A stretch of DNA of 64,000 nucleotides. It comes from Eriocheir sinensis (Eukaryota; Arthropoda; Malacostraca; Decapoda; Varunidae). This document shows positions 29,401-45,995 of this stretch, in pieces. Every line of letters starts with the position of its first letter. Position 1 is the first letter of the stretch. Location of the stretch: NCBI RefSeq assembly GCF_024679095.1, contig NW_026111250.1, positions 62,001 to 126,000 on the forward strand, written 5' to 3'. Under the pieces are notes generated by a model that saw only the letters and a program-made list of their open reading frames with translations, ran no database searches and was not told the DNA's origin. Made by a program: the position numbers and the translations under genes.

Positions 29401-32400
29401 TTTATGTGTATTTTGTATATTTCTTTTCATACAAATTTTAATTATTTTTGTGTATTTTTGTATATAGTTTTATACAAATTTAGGTTCTTTTATGTACGCA
29501 TTTACATTATTTAATGTGTGTTTTGTATATATATTTTTATCCAAAGTTAATTTATTTTACGTTCATTTTTGGACATATATTTTTATAGAAAATAGCGTTC
29601 TTTTATATGTATTTGTATATGTTTTCTCATACAAATTTACATTATTTTATTGCTATTTTGTTTATTTAGTTTGATACGAATTACATGATTATATGTGTAT
29701 TTTGTACATATTTTTTATACGTATTTACATTACTTAATGTGTATTTTGTTTATATATTTTTAAACAAATTTACGTCATTATATGTATTTTTTTAAATATT
29801 TTGATACAAATTTTCATTATTTTATGTATTTTGTATATACATTTCAATTCAAATTTAGCTTATTTTATCTGTATTTTGTATATCTATTTTCAAACGAATT
29901 TAATTACTTCTGTGTATTTTTGTATATAGTTTTATAAAAATTTACGTTATTTTATGTGTATTTTGTATATTTATATTTATACAAATACACATTCTTTTAT
30001 TGGTATTCTGTTTATTTATTTTGATACGAATTTACATTATTTTATGTGTATTTTGTATACATTTTTTTATACGTATTTACTTCATTTTACGTGTATTTTG
30101 TATATATATTTTTATACAAATCTACGTTATTTTATGTGTTTTCGTATATATATTTTGAAACAAATTTACATTGTTTTATATGTATTTTGCATATCTATTT
30201 CAATACAGATTTACCTTATTGTATGTGTATTTTGTATATCTATTTTAATACAAATAAATTTTTTTATGTGTATTTTTGTATATATATTTTAAAAAAATGC
30301 GTTATTTTATATGTATTTTGCTTCTTTATTTTCATACAAATTTACATTATTTTATTAATATTCTGTGTATTTATTTTGATACGATTTTACATTATTCTAT
30401 TTGTGTTTTGTATATATTTTTTTATACAAATTTACGCTATTTTAAGTGTATTTGTTTATGTATTTTCATTCAAATTTACAGTATTTTATGTGTATTTTGT
30501 ATATGTATTTCAATAAAAATTTACCTAATTTTATGTGTATTTAGTATATTTATTTTCATACAAATTTAAATTATTTTTGTGTATTTTTGTATATAGTTTT
30601 ATACAAATTTATGTTATCTTATGTGTATTTTGTATATTTATTTTCATACAAATACACATTCTTTTATTGACATTTTGTTTATTTATTTTGACGTGAATTT
30701 ACATTATTTAATGTGTATTTTGTATATATATTTTTATACATATTTACATCCTTTCATGTGTATTTTGTATATTTATAAAAAATGCGTTATTTTATGGGTA
30801 TTTTGCATCTTTATTTTCATACAAATTTACATTACTTTACTTACATTCTGTGTATTTATTTTAATACGATTTTACATTATTCTATTTGTGTTTTGTATAT
30901 ATATTTTTTATACATATTTACATTATTTAATGAGTATTTTTTTATATATTTTATACAAATTTATGTTAATTTAAGTGTATTTGTTTATGTATATAGTTTT
31001 ATATAAATTTACGTTATTTTATGTGCATTTTGTATATTTATATTTATACAATTACACATTCTTTTATTGGTATATTGTTTATTTACATTTATACGAATTT
31101 ACATTATTTTATGTTTATTTTGTATACATTTTTTTATACGTATGGACTTAATAGTATGTGTATTTTGTATATGTATTTTTATAGAAATCTACGTTATTTT
31201 ATGTGTATTCGTATATATATTTTGAAACAAATTTACATTATTTTATATGTATTTTGCATATCTATTTCAATACAAATTTACCTTATTGTATGTGCATTTT
31301 GTATATTTATTTTAATACAAGTTCAAATATTTTATATGTATTTTGGTATCAATAATTTTATAAAAAATGCGTTATTTTATAGGTATTTTGCATCTTAATT
31401 TTCATTTGATATGTACTTTGTATATATATTTTTATACGCTCTTACATTATTTAATATTTATTTTGAATATATATTTTTATACAAACTCATGGTATTTTAT
31501 GTGTATTTGTATATATATTTTCATATAAATTTACATTATTGTATGTGTATTTTGTACATATATTTTATTACAAAAATTCCTTATTTTATGTTTATTTTGT
31601 ATGTGTATTTTGTATATTTATATTTTTATCCAAATACACATACTTTTATTCGTATTTTGTTTATTTATTTTAATTCGAATTTACATTATTTTATGTGTAT
31701 TTTGAATACATTTTTTTATACGTATTTACTTAATTTTATGTGTATTTTGTATATATATTTTTATAGAAATCTAGGTTTTTTATTTGTATTCGTATATATA
31801 TTTTGAAACAAATTTACATTGTTTTATATGTATTTTTGCATATCTCTTTCAATACAAATTTATCTTATTGTATGTGCATTTTGTATATTTATTTCAATAC
31901 AAATTTAAAAATTTTATGTGTATTTTGGTATATATATTTTTATAAGAAATGCGCTATTTTATAAGAATTTTGCATCTTTATTTTCATACAAATTTACATT
32001 ATTTTATTAATATTAGGTGTATTTATTTTTATAAGATTTTACATTATTCTATTTGTTTTTGTATATACTTTTTATACATATTTACATTATTTAATGTGTA
32101 TCTTGCATATATATTTTATACAAATTTATTATCTATTATCTATTTTCATACAAATACACATTCTTTTCATGATATTTTGTTTATTTATTTTGACACGAAT
32201 TTACATTATTTGATATGTATTTTGTATATATATTTTTATACGTATTTACATAATTTCATATGTATTTTGTATATATATTTCTATAGAAATCTACTTTATT
32301 TTATGTGTATTCGTATATATATTTTGAAACAAATTTACATTGTTTTATATGTATTTTTGAATATCTCTTTCGATACAAATTTACCTTACTGTATATGCTT

Positions 32401-35235
32401 TTTGTATATTTATTTCAATACAAATTTAAATATTTTATGTGAATTTTGGTATATATATTTTTATAAAAAATGCGATAATTTTTGTGAATTTTGCATCTTT
32501 ATTTTCATACAAATTTACATTATTTTATTGATATTCTGTGTATTTATTTTGATACGATTTTACATTATTCTATTTGTTTTTTGTATATATTTTTTTATAC
32601 ACATTTACATCATTTAATGTGTATCTTGCATATATATTTTATACAAATTTACGTTATTTTAAGTGTATTTGTTTATATATTTTCATTCAAATTTACATTA
32701 TTTGATGTGTATTTTGTATATGTATTTCCATACAAATTTACCTAATTATATGTGTATTTTGTATATTTCTTTTCAAACAAATTTAAATTATTTTTGTGTA
32801 TTTTTGTATATAGTTTGATACAAATTTAGGTTATTTTATGTACGCATTTACATTATTTAGTGTGTGTTTTGTATATATATTTTTATGCTAATTTACTTTC
32901 TTTTATGTGCATTTTTGTACATATATTTTTAAAAAATTTGCGTTATTTGTATATGTTTTCTCATACAAATTTACATTATTTTATTGCTATTTTGTTTATT
33001 TATTTTGATACGAATTACATGATTATATGTGTATTTTGTAAATATTTTTTATACGTATTTACATTACTTAATGTGTATTTTGTTTATATATTTTTAAACA
33101 AATCTACGTTATTATATGTATTTGTATAAATATTTTGTTACAAATTTACATTATTTTATGTATTTGTATGTACATTTTAATTCAAATTTAGATTATTTTA
33201 GCTGTATTTTGTACATATTTTTATACAATTTTAATAACTTCTGTGTATTTTTGTATATAGTTTTATACCAATTTACGATATTTTATGTGTATTTTGTATA
33301 TTTATATTTATACAAATACACTTTCTTTTACTAGTATTTTGTTTATTTATTTTGATACGATTTTTATGTGTATTTTGTATTCATTTTTTTTACACGTATT
33401 TACTTCATTTTATGTGTATTTTGTATATTTTTATAGAAATCAACGTTATTTTATGTGTATTCGTATATATATTTTGAAACAAATTTACATTGTTTTATAT
33501 GTATTTTGCATATCTATTTCAATACAAATTTACCTTACAGTATGGGCATTTTTTATATTTATTTTAATACAAATTTTAATATTTTATGTGTATTTTGGTA
33601 TATATATTTTTATAAAAAATACGTTATTATATGGCTATTTTGCATCTTTATTTTCATACAAATTTACATTATTTTATTAATATTCTGTGTATTTATTTTG
33701 ATACGATTACATTATTCAATTTGTGTTTTGAATATATTTTTATACATATTTACATTATTTAATTAGTATTTTGTATATATATTTGATACAAATTTACGTT
33801 AAGTGTATATGTTTATATATTTTCATTCAAACTTCTATTATTTTATGTGTATTTTGTATATGTATTTCAATACAAATTTACCTAATTTTAGGTGTATTTT
33901 GTATATTTATTTTCATACAAATTTAAATTATTTTTGTGTATTTTTGTATATAGTTTTATACAAACTTAGGTTTTTTTATGGGTATTTTGTATATCTATTT
34001 TCATACAAAGACACATTCTTTTATTGATATTTTGTTTATTTATTTTGACGAGAATTTAAATTATTTAATATGTATTTTGTATATATATTTTTATACGTAT
34101 TTACATCATTTCATGTGTATTTTGTATATATATTTCTATTGAAATCTAAGTTATATTATGAGTATTCGTATATAGATTTTTAAACAAATTTACAGTTTTA
34201 TGTGTATTTTGCATATTTTTTCAATACAAATTTACCTTATAGTATATGCATTTTGTATATTAATTTTAATACAAATTTAATTATTCTATGGTTATTTTTG
34301 TATATGAATTTTTATAAAAATATGCTTTATTTTATGGGTATTTTGCATCTTTATTTTCATACAAATTTACGTTATTTTATTGATATTCTGCTCATTCATT
34401 TTGATACGATTTGCCATTATTCTATGTGTATTTTGTAAATATTTTTCATACAAATTTACGTTATTTTATGTGTATTTGTTTATATATTTTGACACAAATT
34501 TACAATATTTTATGGGTATTTTGTATATATATTTCAAAAGAAATTTACATAGTTTTATGTGTATTTTGTATATCTATTTTCATACAAACTCAAATTATTT
34601 TTATGTATTTTTGTATATATTTCAATACAAGTTTTAGTTATGTTATGTGTATTTTGTAAATCTATTTTCATTCAAATATATATTATTTTATTGGTATTTT
34701 GTTGATTTATATTGATACGAATTTACATTATTTTATATGTACTTTGTATATATATTTTTATACGCATTTACATTATTTAATATTTATTTTGAATATATAA
34801 TTTTATACAAATTCATGGTATTTTATGTGTATTTGTATATATATTTTCATATAAATTTACATTATTTTATGTGTATTTTGTACATATATTTCATTGCAAA
34901 TTTACCTTATTTTATGTTTATTTTGTATGTGTATTTTGTACATTTATATTTATCCAAATACACATTCTTTTATTGGTATTTTGTTTCGAGTTTACATTAT
35001 TTTATGTGTATTTTGATACATTTTTTTTATACGTATTTACTTAATTTTATGTGTATTTTTTATATATATTTTTATAGAAATCTACGTTATTTTATGTGTA
35101 TTCGTATATATATTTTGAAACAAATTTACATTGTTTTATATGTATTTTTGCATATCTCTTTCAATAGAAGTTTACCTTATTGTATGTGCATTTTGTATAT
35201 TTATTTCAATACAAATTTAAATATTTTATGTGTAT
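26486..35235 (+). repeat. 45-bp satellite, block 10 (T-rich orientation)
   Basis: Longest block in one orientation, itself a mosaic. About 26.50-28.56 kb follows 2.79-4.72 kb. About 28.39-31.0 kb follows 49.68-52.31 kb. About 30.99-32.27 kb follows 4.94-6.23 kb, including the same chimeric breakpoint (31407 vs 5368). About 33.25-33.97 kb is present inverted at 35.46-36.19 kb. About 34.2-35.2 kb follows 46.3-47.3 kb. No gene seen. Confidence 0.88.
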
Positions 35236-35236
35236 A

Positions 35237-36198
35237 CATGTACAAAAAATACATAAAATAATGTAAATTTGTATGAAATTAAAACAAATACATTTTATAT
35301 AAAATATATATACAAAATACACATAGAATAATGTAAAATCATATTAAAATAAATACAGAGAATATCAATAAAATAATGTAAATTTGTATGAAAATAAAGA
35401 TGCAAAATACCCATAAAATAAAGCATATTTTTATAAAAATACATATACAAAAATACACATAGTTTGTATAAAACTATATACAAAAATACAAAAAAATAAT
35501 TTAAATTTGTATGAAAATAAATATTCAAAATACACTTAAAATTTGGTAAATTTGTATTGAAATACATATACAAAATACACATAAAATAATGGAAATTTGA
35601 ATGAAAATATATAAACATATACACTTAAAATAACGTAAATTTGTATCAAATATATATACAAAATACTAATTAAATAATGTAAATATGTATAAAAAATATA
35701 TATACAAAACACAAATAGAATAATGTAAAATCGTATCAAAATAAATACACAGAATATTAATTAAATAATGTAAATTTGTATGATAATAAAGATGCAAAAT
35801 AGCCATAAAATAACGCATTTTTTATAAAAATATATATAACAAAATACACATAAAATATTAAAATTTGTATTAAATTAAATTTAAAAAATGCACATACTGT
35901 AAGGTAAATTTGTATTGAAATAGATATGCAAAATACATATAAAACAATGTAAATTTGTTTCAAAATATATATACGAATACACATAAAATAACGCTGATTT
36001 CTATAAAAATATATACAAAATACACATAAAATGAAGTAAATACGTAAAAAAAATGAATTCAAAATACACATAAAAATCGTATCAAAATAAATAAACAAAA
36101 TACCAGTAAAAGAATGTGTATTTGTATAAATATAATTATACAAAATACACATAAAATATCGTAAATTTGTATAAAACTATATACAAAAATACACAGAA
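35237..36198 (-). repeat. 45-bp satellite, block 11 (reverse orientation)
   Basis: A-rich block of about 0.96 kb inside T-rich sequence. About 35.46-36.19 kb pairs as reverse complement with about 33.25-33.97 kb (coordinate sum about 69430), making a local inverted repeat with a spacer of about 1.5 kb. It interrupts a stretch that is continuous in the paralogue at 46.3-48.0 kb. Neither edge join is found elsewhere. Confidence 0.86.
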
Positions 36199-37146
36199 CA
36201 AATACACATTCTTTTATTGGTATTTTGTTTATTTATTTTGTTTCGAATTTATATTATTTTATGTGTATTTTGTTTACATTTTTTTATACGTATTTACCTA
36301 ATTTTATGTATATTTTTTATATATATTTTTATAGAAATCTACGTTATTTTATGTGTATTCGTATATATATTTTGAAACAAATTACTATTTTTTATATGTA
36401 TTTTTGCATATCTCTTTCAACAGAAGTTTACCTTATTGTATGTGCATTTTGTATATTTATTTCAATACAAATTTAAATATTTTACGTGTATTTTGGTATA
36501 TATATTTTTATAAGAAATGCGGTATTTGATGGGAATTTTGCATCTTTATTTTCATACAAATTTACATTATTTTATTAATATTCGGTGTATTTATTTTGAT
36601 ACGATTTTACATTATTCTATTTGTTTTTTGTATATATTTTTTTACACATATTTACATTATTTAATGTGTATCTTGCATATATATTACATACAAATTTATT
36701 ATCTATTATTTATTTTCATACAAATACACATTCTTTTCATGATATTTTGTTTATTTATATTGTCACGAGTTTACATTACTTAATATGTATTTTATATATA
36801 CATTTTTATACGTATTTACATAATTTCATGTGTATTTTGTATATATATTTCTATAGAAATCTACGTTATTTTATGTGTATTCGTATATATATTTTGAAAC
36901 AAATTTACACTGTTTTATTTGTATTTTGCGTTTTTTTTCAATACAAATTTACCTTATTGTATGTGTGCATTTTGTATATTGATTTTGATACAAATTTAAT
37001 TATTCTATGTGTATTTTTGTATATGTATTTAAAAAAAAAATGCTTTATCTTATGGGTATTTTGCATCTTTATTTTCATACAAATTTAAATTATTTTATTG
37101 ATATTCTGTGTACCTATTTTGATACGATTTTACATTATTCTATGTA
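36199..37146 (+). repeat. 45-bp satellite, block 12 (T-rich orientation)
   Basis: Follows about 47.07-48.01 kb monomer for monomer (diagnostic TATTTATTTTGTTTCGAATT and, later, TTATTATCTATTATTTATTT). It ends in the same T-rich to A-rich join as that copy. Confidence 0.86.
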
Positions 37147-37190
37147 TAACAAAAATAAATACAGAATACACAAAAATAGATATGCAAAAT
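37139..37190. other. Orientation junction J4, copy 1
   Basis: T-rich ACATTATTCTATGTATAACA joins A-rich ATACAGAATACACAAAAATA. The copy at 48003-48050 carries the same join with a few substitutions. Confidence 0.7.
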
Positions 37191-38600
37191 ACATATAAAC
37201 AATATAAATTTGTTTCAAAATATATTTACGAATACACATGAAATAAGGTAGATTTCTATAAAAAAAATATATATATAATACACATAAAATTAAGTAAATA
37301 CGTATAAAAAATGTATACAAAATACACATAAAATAATGTAAATTAGTATCAAAATAAATAAACAAAATACCAATAAAAGAATGTGCATTTGTATAAATAT
37401 ATATATACAATATACACATTAAATAATATAAATTTGTTTAAAACTATACAAAATACACATGAAATGATGTAAATACGTATAAAAATATATATACAAAATA
37501 CACATTAAATAATGTAAATTCGCGTCAAAATAAATAAACAAAATATCAATAAAAGAATGTGTATTTGTATGAAAATAGATATACAAAATACACATAAAAT
37601 AACTTAAATTTGTATCAAACTATATACAAAAATACACAAAAATATTTTAAATTTGTATGAAAAAAAATGTACAAAATACACATAAAATTAGGTAAATTTG
37701 TATTGAATACATACACAAAACACTCATAAAATAATGTAAATTTGAATGAAAATACATAAACAAATACACTTAAAATAACGTAAATTTGTATAAAAAAATA
37801 TGTACAAAACACAAATAGAATAATGTAAAATCGTATCAAAATAAATACACAGAATATTAATAAAATAATGTAAATTTGTATGAAAATAAAGAAGCAAAAT
37901 ACCCATAAAATAACGCATTTTTTTATTTATAAAAATATATATACCAAAATACACATCAAAAAAATTTAATTTGAATTAAAATAAATATACAAAACACACA
38001 TACAATAAGGTAAATTTGTATTGAAATAGATATGCAAAATACATATAAAACAATGTAAATTTGTTTCAAAATATATATACGAATACACATAAAATAACGT
38101 AGATTTCTATAAAAATATATATACAAAATACACATAAAATGAAGTAAATACCTATAAAAAAATGTATACAAAAAACACATAAAATAATGTAAATTCGTAT
38201 CAAAATAAATAAAAAAATACCAATAAAAGAATGTGTATTTGTATAAATATAAATATACAAAATACACATAAAATAACGTAAATTTATATAAAACTATATA
38301 CAAAAATACACAGAAGTAATTAAATTTGTATGAAAATATATATAAAATACTCACAAATAAGCAAAATTTGAATTGAAATATATATACAAAATACATGAAA
38401 TAAAGTAAATTTGTATCAAAATATTTATACAAATACACATATAATAACGTAAATTTGTATGAAAATATATAAAAAAATACACATTAAATAATGTAAATAC
38501 GTATAAAAAAATATGTACAAAATACACATATAATCATGTAATTCGTATCAAAATAAATAAACAAAATACCAATAAAATAATATAAATTTGTATGAGTAAA
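37148..38600 (-). repeat. 45-bp satellite, block 13 (reverse orientation)
   Basis: A-rich monomers. About 37.45-38.60 kb is a further copy of block 3, without its TA tract. It runs into junction J2 and block 14 exactly as block 3 runs into block 4. Confidence 0.86.
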
Positions 38601-38628
38601 CGTGTATGTTGCATATTTTTTCAATACA
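38588..38628. other. Orientation junction J2, copy 3
   Basis: TTTGTATGAGTAAACGTGTA followed by TGTTGCATATTTTTTCAATA. Both sides match the first J2 copy. Confidence 0.75.
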
Positions 38629-39671
38629 AATTTACCTTATTATATACGCATTTTGTATATTAATTTTAATACAAATTTAATTATTCGATGTGTATTTTTG
38701 TATCTGTATTTTTATAAACATATTCTTTATTTTTTGGGTATTTTGTATCTTTATTTTCATACAAATATACATTATTTTATTGATATTCTGCTCATTCATT
38801 TTGATACGAATTGACATTATTCTATATGTATTTTGTATATATTTTTCATCCAAATTTACGTTATTTTATGTGTATATGTTTATATATTTTGACACAAATT
38901 TACAATATTTTATGGGTATTTTGTATATACATTTCAAAAGGAATTTACCTAGTTTTATGTGTATTTTGTATATCTATTTTCATACAAACTCAATTTATTT
39001 CTATGTATTTTTGTATATATTTTAATATAAATTTTAGTTATGTTAAGTGTATTTTGTAAATTTATTTTCATTCAAATATATATTATTTTATTGGTGTTTT
39101 GTTGATTTTTATTGATACGAATTTACATTATTTTATATGTACTTTGTATATATATTTTTATACGCTTTTACATTATTTAATATTTATTTTTAATATATAT
39201 TTGTATACAAATTCATGGTATTTTATGTGTATTTGTATATATATTATTATATAAATTTACATTATTTTATGTGTATTTTGTACATATATTTTTTTTACAA
39301 ATCTACCTTATTTTATGTTTATTTTGTATGTGTATTTTGTATATTTATATTTATCCAAATATACATTCTTTTATTGGTATTTTGTTTATTTATTTTAATT
39401 CGAATTTACATAATTTTATGTGTATTTTGTATACATTTTTTTATACGTATTTACTTAATTTTATGTGTATTTTGTATATATATTTTTATAGAACTCTACG
39501 TTTTTTTATTTGTATTCGTATATATATTTTGAAACAAATTTACATGGTTTATATGTATTTTTGCATATCTCTTTCAATACAAATTTACCTTATTGTATGT
39601 GCATTTTGTATATTTATTTCAATGCAAATTTAAATATTTTATGTGTATTTTTATATATATATTTTTATAAG
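38601..39671 (+). repeat. 45-bp satellite, block 14 (T-rich orientation)
   Basis: Follows the first 0.95-1.0 kb of block 4 (7361 onward) with scattered substitutions, so blocks 13-14 together are a direct copy of blocks 3-4. It ends abruptly at about 39671, inside the monomer CTATTTTTATAAG-like variant, where the reverse-orientation text starts. Confidence 0.86.
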
Positions 39672-40925
39672 ATTACGAAAATTTGAATAAAAATATATAC
39701 AAAAAAACAAAAAAATAAATTTCAATTTGTATGAAAATAGATATACAAAATACACATATAATTAGTTAAATTTGTATTTAAATACATGTACAAAATACAC
39801 ATAAAATAATGTAAATTTGTATGAAATGAAAACAAATTCACATAAAACTCGCGTCAAAATAAATAAACAAAATATCAATAAAAGAATGTGTATTTGTATT
39901 AAAATAGATATACAAAATACACATAAAATAACCTAAATTTGTATCAAACTATATACAAAAATACACAAAAATATTTTAAATTTGTATGGAAATAAATATA
40001 CAAAATATACATAAAATTAGGTAAATTTGTATTGAAATACATACACAAAATACACATAAAATAGTGTAAATTTGAATGAAAATACATAAACAAATACACT
40101 TAAAATAACGTAAATTTGTATAAAAAATATGTACAAAACACAAATAGAATAATGTAAAATCGTATCAAAATAAATACACAGAATATTAATAAAATAATGT
40201 AAATTTGTATGAAAATAAAGAAGCAAAATACCCATAAAATAACGCATTTTTTTATTTATAAAAATATATATACCAAAATACACATCAAAAAATTAAATTT
40301 GTATTAAAATAAATATACAAAAAACACATACAATAAGGTAAATTTGTATTGAAATAGATATGCAAAATACATATAAAACAATGTAAATTTGTTTCAAAAT
40401 ATATATACGAATACACATAAAATAACGTAGATTTCTATAAAAATATATATACAAATAAATAAATGAATAAATGAAGTAAATACGTATAAAAAATGTATAC
40501 AAAATACACATAAAATAATGTAAATTCGTATCAAAATAAATAAACAAAATACCAATAAAAGAATGTGTATTTGTATAAATATAAATATACAAAATACACA
40601 TAAGATAACGTAAATTTATATAAAACTATATAAAAAATACACAGAAGTAATTAAATTTGTACGAAAATATATACAAAATACACACAAAATAAGCTAAATT
40701 TGAATTGAAATATATATACAAAATACATGAAATAAAGTAAATTTGTATCAAAATATTTATACAAATACACAAATAACGTAAATTTGTATGAAAATATATA
40801 AACAAAATACACATTAAATACTGTAAATACGTATAAAGAAATATTTACAAAATACACATATAATCATGTAATTCGTATCAAAATAAATAAACAAAATACC
40901 AATAAAATAATATAAATTTATATGT
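39672..40925 (-). repeat. 45-bp satellite, block 15 (reverse orientation)
   Basis: Starts with TTACGAAAATTTGAATAAAA, words otherwise found near 53.1 and 57.9 kb. It then follows block 3-type order from about 39.84 kb. This is the left part of the segment shared with 17.9-22.7 kb. Confidence 0.86.
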
Positions 40926-40952
40926 GTAAACGTGTATTTTGCAAATTTTTTC
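40911..40952. other. Orientation junction J2, copy 4 (diverged)
   Basis: Reads TATATGTGTAAACGTGTATT followed by TTGCAAATTTTTTCAATACA. It has several substitutions relative to the other three J2 copies but the same architecture. Confidence 0.68.
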
Positions 40953-42728
40953 AATACAAATTTACCTTATTATATACGCATTTTGTATATTAATTTAAAT
41001 ATATGTGTATTTGGATATATATTTTGATACAAATTTACATTATTTTATATATTTTCTATATTTATTTCAATTCAAATTTAGCTTATTTTATGTGTCTTTT
41101 GCATATCTATTTTCATACAAATTTAATTATTTTTGTTTATTTTTGTATATAGTTTTATACAATTTTACGTTATTTTATGTGTATTTTGTATATTTATATT
41201 TATAGAAGTAAACATTCTTTTATTGGCATTTAGTTTATTTATTTTGATACGAATTTACTTTATTTTATGAGTATTTTGTATACATTTTCTTATACGTATT
41301 TACTTCATTTTATGTGTATTTTGTATATATATTTTTATAGAAATCTACGTTATTTTATGTGTATTCGTATATATATTTTGAAACAAATTTACATTGTTTT
41401 ATGTGTATTTTGCATATCTATTTTAATACAAATTTACCTTATTGTATGTGCATTTTGTATATTTATTGTAATACAAATTTAAATATTTTATGTGTATTTT
41501 GGTATATATATTTTCATAAAAAATGCGTTGTTTTATGGGTATTTTGCATCTTTATTTTCATACAAATTTACATTATTTTATTAATATTCTGTGTATTTAT
41601 TTTGATACTATTTTACATTATTCTATTTGTGTTTTGTATATATTTTTTTATACATATTTACATTATTTAATGTGTATTTTCTATATATATTTCATACAAA
41701 TTTACATTATTTTAAGTGTATTTGTTTATATATTTTCATTCAAATTTACATTATTTTATGTGTATTTTGTATATGTATTTCAATAGAAATTTAACTAGTT
41801 TTATGTGTATTTTGTATATTTATTTTTATACAAATTTAAATTATTTTTGTGTATTTTTTTAATAGAGTTTTATACAAATTTACAATATTTTATGTGTATT
41901 TTGTATATCTATTTTCATACAAATACACATTCTTTTATTGATATTTTGTTTATTTATTTTGATGCGAATTTACATTATTTAATGTGTATTGTGTATATAT
42001 ATTTTTATACGTATTAACGTCATTTCATGTGTATTTTGTATATATATTTCTATAGAAATATACGTTATTTTATGTGTATTATTTTGAAACAAATATACAT
42101 TGATTTATGTGCATTTTGTATATTTTTTCAATACAAATTTCCCTTATTGTACGTGCATTTTGTATATTAATTTAAATACAAATTTAATTATTCTATGTGT
42201 ATTCTTGAATATTTATTTTTAAAAAAATATGATTTATTTTATGGGTATTTTGCATCTTTATTTTCATACAAAATTACATTATTTTATTGTTATTCTGTGT
42301 ATTTATTTCGATACGATTTTACATTATTCTATGTATATTTTGTATATCTATTTTGTACAAATGTACGTTATTTTATGTGAATTTGTTTTCATTTCATACA
42401 AATTTACATTATTTTATGTGTATTTTGTACATGTATTTAAATACAAATTTAACTAATTATATGTGTATTGTAAATCTATTTTCATACAAATTGAAATCTA
42501 TTTTTTAGTTTTTTTGTATATACTTTTATTCAAATTTTCGTAATTTTATGTGTATTTTGTATATTTATTTTCCTACAAATATACGTTCTTTATATCGGAA
42601 TTTTGTTTATTTATTTTGATACGAATTTTCATTTTTTTAGGTGTATTTGATATATATATTTTTATACTTATTTACATAATTTTATATGTATTTTAGATAT
42701 ATATTTTCATAGAAATTTACTCTATATG
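40926..42728 (+). repeat. 45-bp satellite, block 16 (T-rich orientation)
   Basis: Direct copy of block 6 at an offset of about 21.94 kb; also related to 13.48-15.11 kb. It lacks the small deletion seen in block 6 near 19.61 kb, so that deletion is private to block 6. Confidence 0.87.

Positions 42729-42740
<12 letters not shown>
42708..42740. other. Orientation junction J3, copy 2
   Basis: CATAGAAATTTACTCTATAT runs into GTATAAACAAAATAAAC. The T-rich word up to ATATGTA also appears in reverse complement at 52936-52956, at a different junction. Confidence 0.7.
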
Positions 42741-44764
<2,024 letters not shown>

Positions 44765-44774
<10 letters not shown>

Positions 44775-44796
44775 GTTATATTATATATATTTTTAT
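44765..44796. other. Orientation junction J1, copy 4, with hairpin
   Basis: Arms ATAAAAATAT (44765-44774) and ATATTTTTAT (44787-44796) are perfect over 10 bp. A G at 44775 interrupts the longer arm seen in copies 1 and 2. Confidence 0.78.
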
Positions 44797-45872
44797 TGAT
44801 ATTTGCGTTATTTATGTGTATTTTGTATATGTTTTCTCATAGAAATTTACATTATTTTATTGGTATTTTGTCTATTTATTTTGATACGAATTACATGATT
44901 ATTTGTGTATTTGTTACATTTTTTTTATACGTATTTACATTATTTATTGTGTATTTTGTTTATATATTTTTATACAAATTTACGTTATTATATGTGTATT
45001 TGTATAGGTATTTTGATACAAATTTACATTATTTTATGTATTTTGTATATATATTTCAATTCAAATTTAGCTTATTTTATGTGTATTTTGTATATCTATT
45101 TATTTTAATACAAAATCAAATATTTTATGTTTTTCGTATTTATATTTTTATAAAAGTCGCGTTATTTTATGGGTATTTTGCATCTTAATTTTCATACATA
45201 TTTACATTATTTTATTAATATTTTCTGTATTTATTTTGATACGATTTTACATTATTTTATTTGTGTTTTGTATATATTTTTTTATACATATTTACATTAT
45301 TTAATGTTTTTTTTGTATATATATTTGATACAAATTTACGTTATTTTAAGTCTATATGTTTATATATTTTCATTCAAATTTACATTATTTTATGTGTATT
45401 TTGTATATGTATTTCAATACAAATTTACCTATTTTTATATGTTTTTTGTATATATATTTTCATACAAGTTTAAATTATTTTTGTGTATTTTTGTATATAG
45501 TTTTATACAAATTTAGGTTATTTTATGTGTATTTTGTATATCTATTTTCATACAAATACACATTCTTTTCATGATATTTTGTTTATTTATTTTGACACGA
45601 ATTAACATTATTTAATGTGTATTTTGTATATATATTTTTATACGTATTTACATTATTTCAAGTGTATTTTGTATATATATTTCTATAGAAATCTGCGTTA
45701 TTTTATGTGTATTCGTATATATATTTTGAAACAAATTTACATTATTTTATGTGTATTTTGCATTTTTTTTTCAATACAAATTTACCTTATTGTATGTGCA
45801 TTTTGTATATTAATTTTAATACAAATTTGATTAATCTATGTGTATTTGTGTATATGTATTTTTATAAAAATA
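44787..45872 (+). repeat. 45-bp satellite, block 18 (T-rich orientation)
   Basis: Follows 2785-3840 and 26.50-27.6 kb. It stops at about 45872 within the monomer containing TTTTTATAAAAATATG, where reverse-orientation text takes over. Confidence 0.86.
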
Positions 45873-45873
45873 T

Positions 45874-45994
45874 GTAATTAGTTAAATTTGTATTTAAATA
45901 CATGTACAAAATACACATAAAATAATGTAAATTTGTATGAAATGAAAACAAATTCACATAAAATAACGTACATTTGTATAAAATAGATTACAAA
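45874..45994 (-). repeat. 45-bp satellite, block 19: micro-inverted patch
   Basis: About 120 bp, under three monomers, of A-rich text between two T-rich blocks. The wording (TTAGTTAAATTTGTATTTAA, then TGAAATGAAAACAAATTCAC) matches longer reverse blocks at about 17.82-17.91 and 53.2-53.33 kb. Confidence 0.78.
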
Positions 45995-45995
45995 A

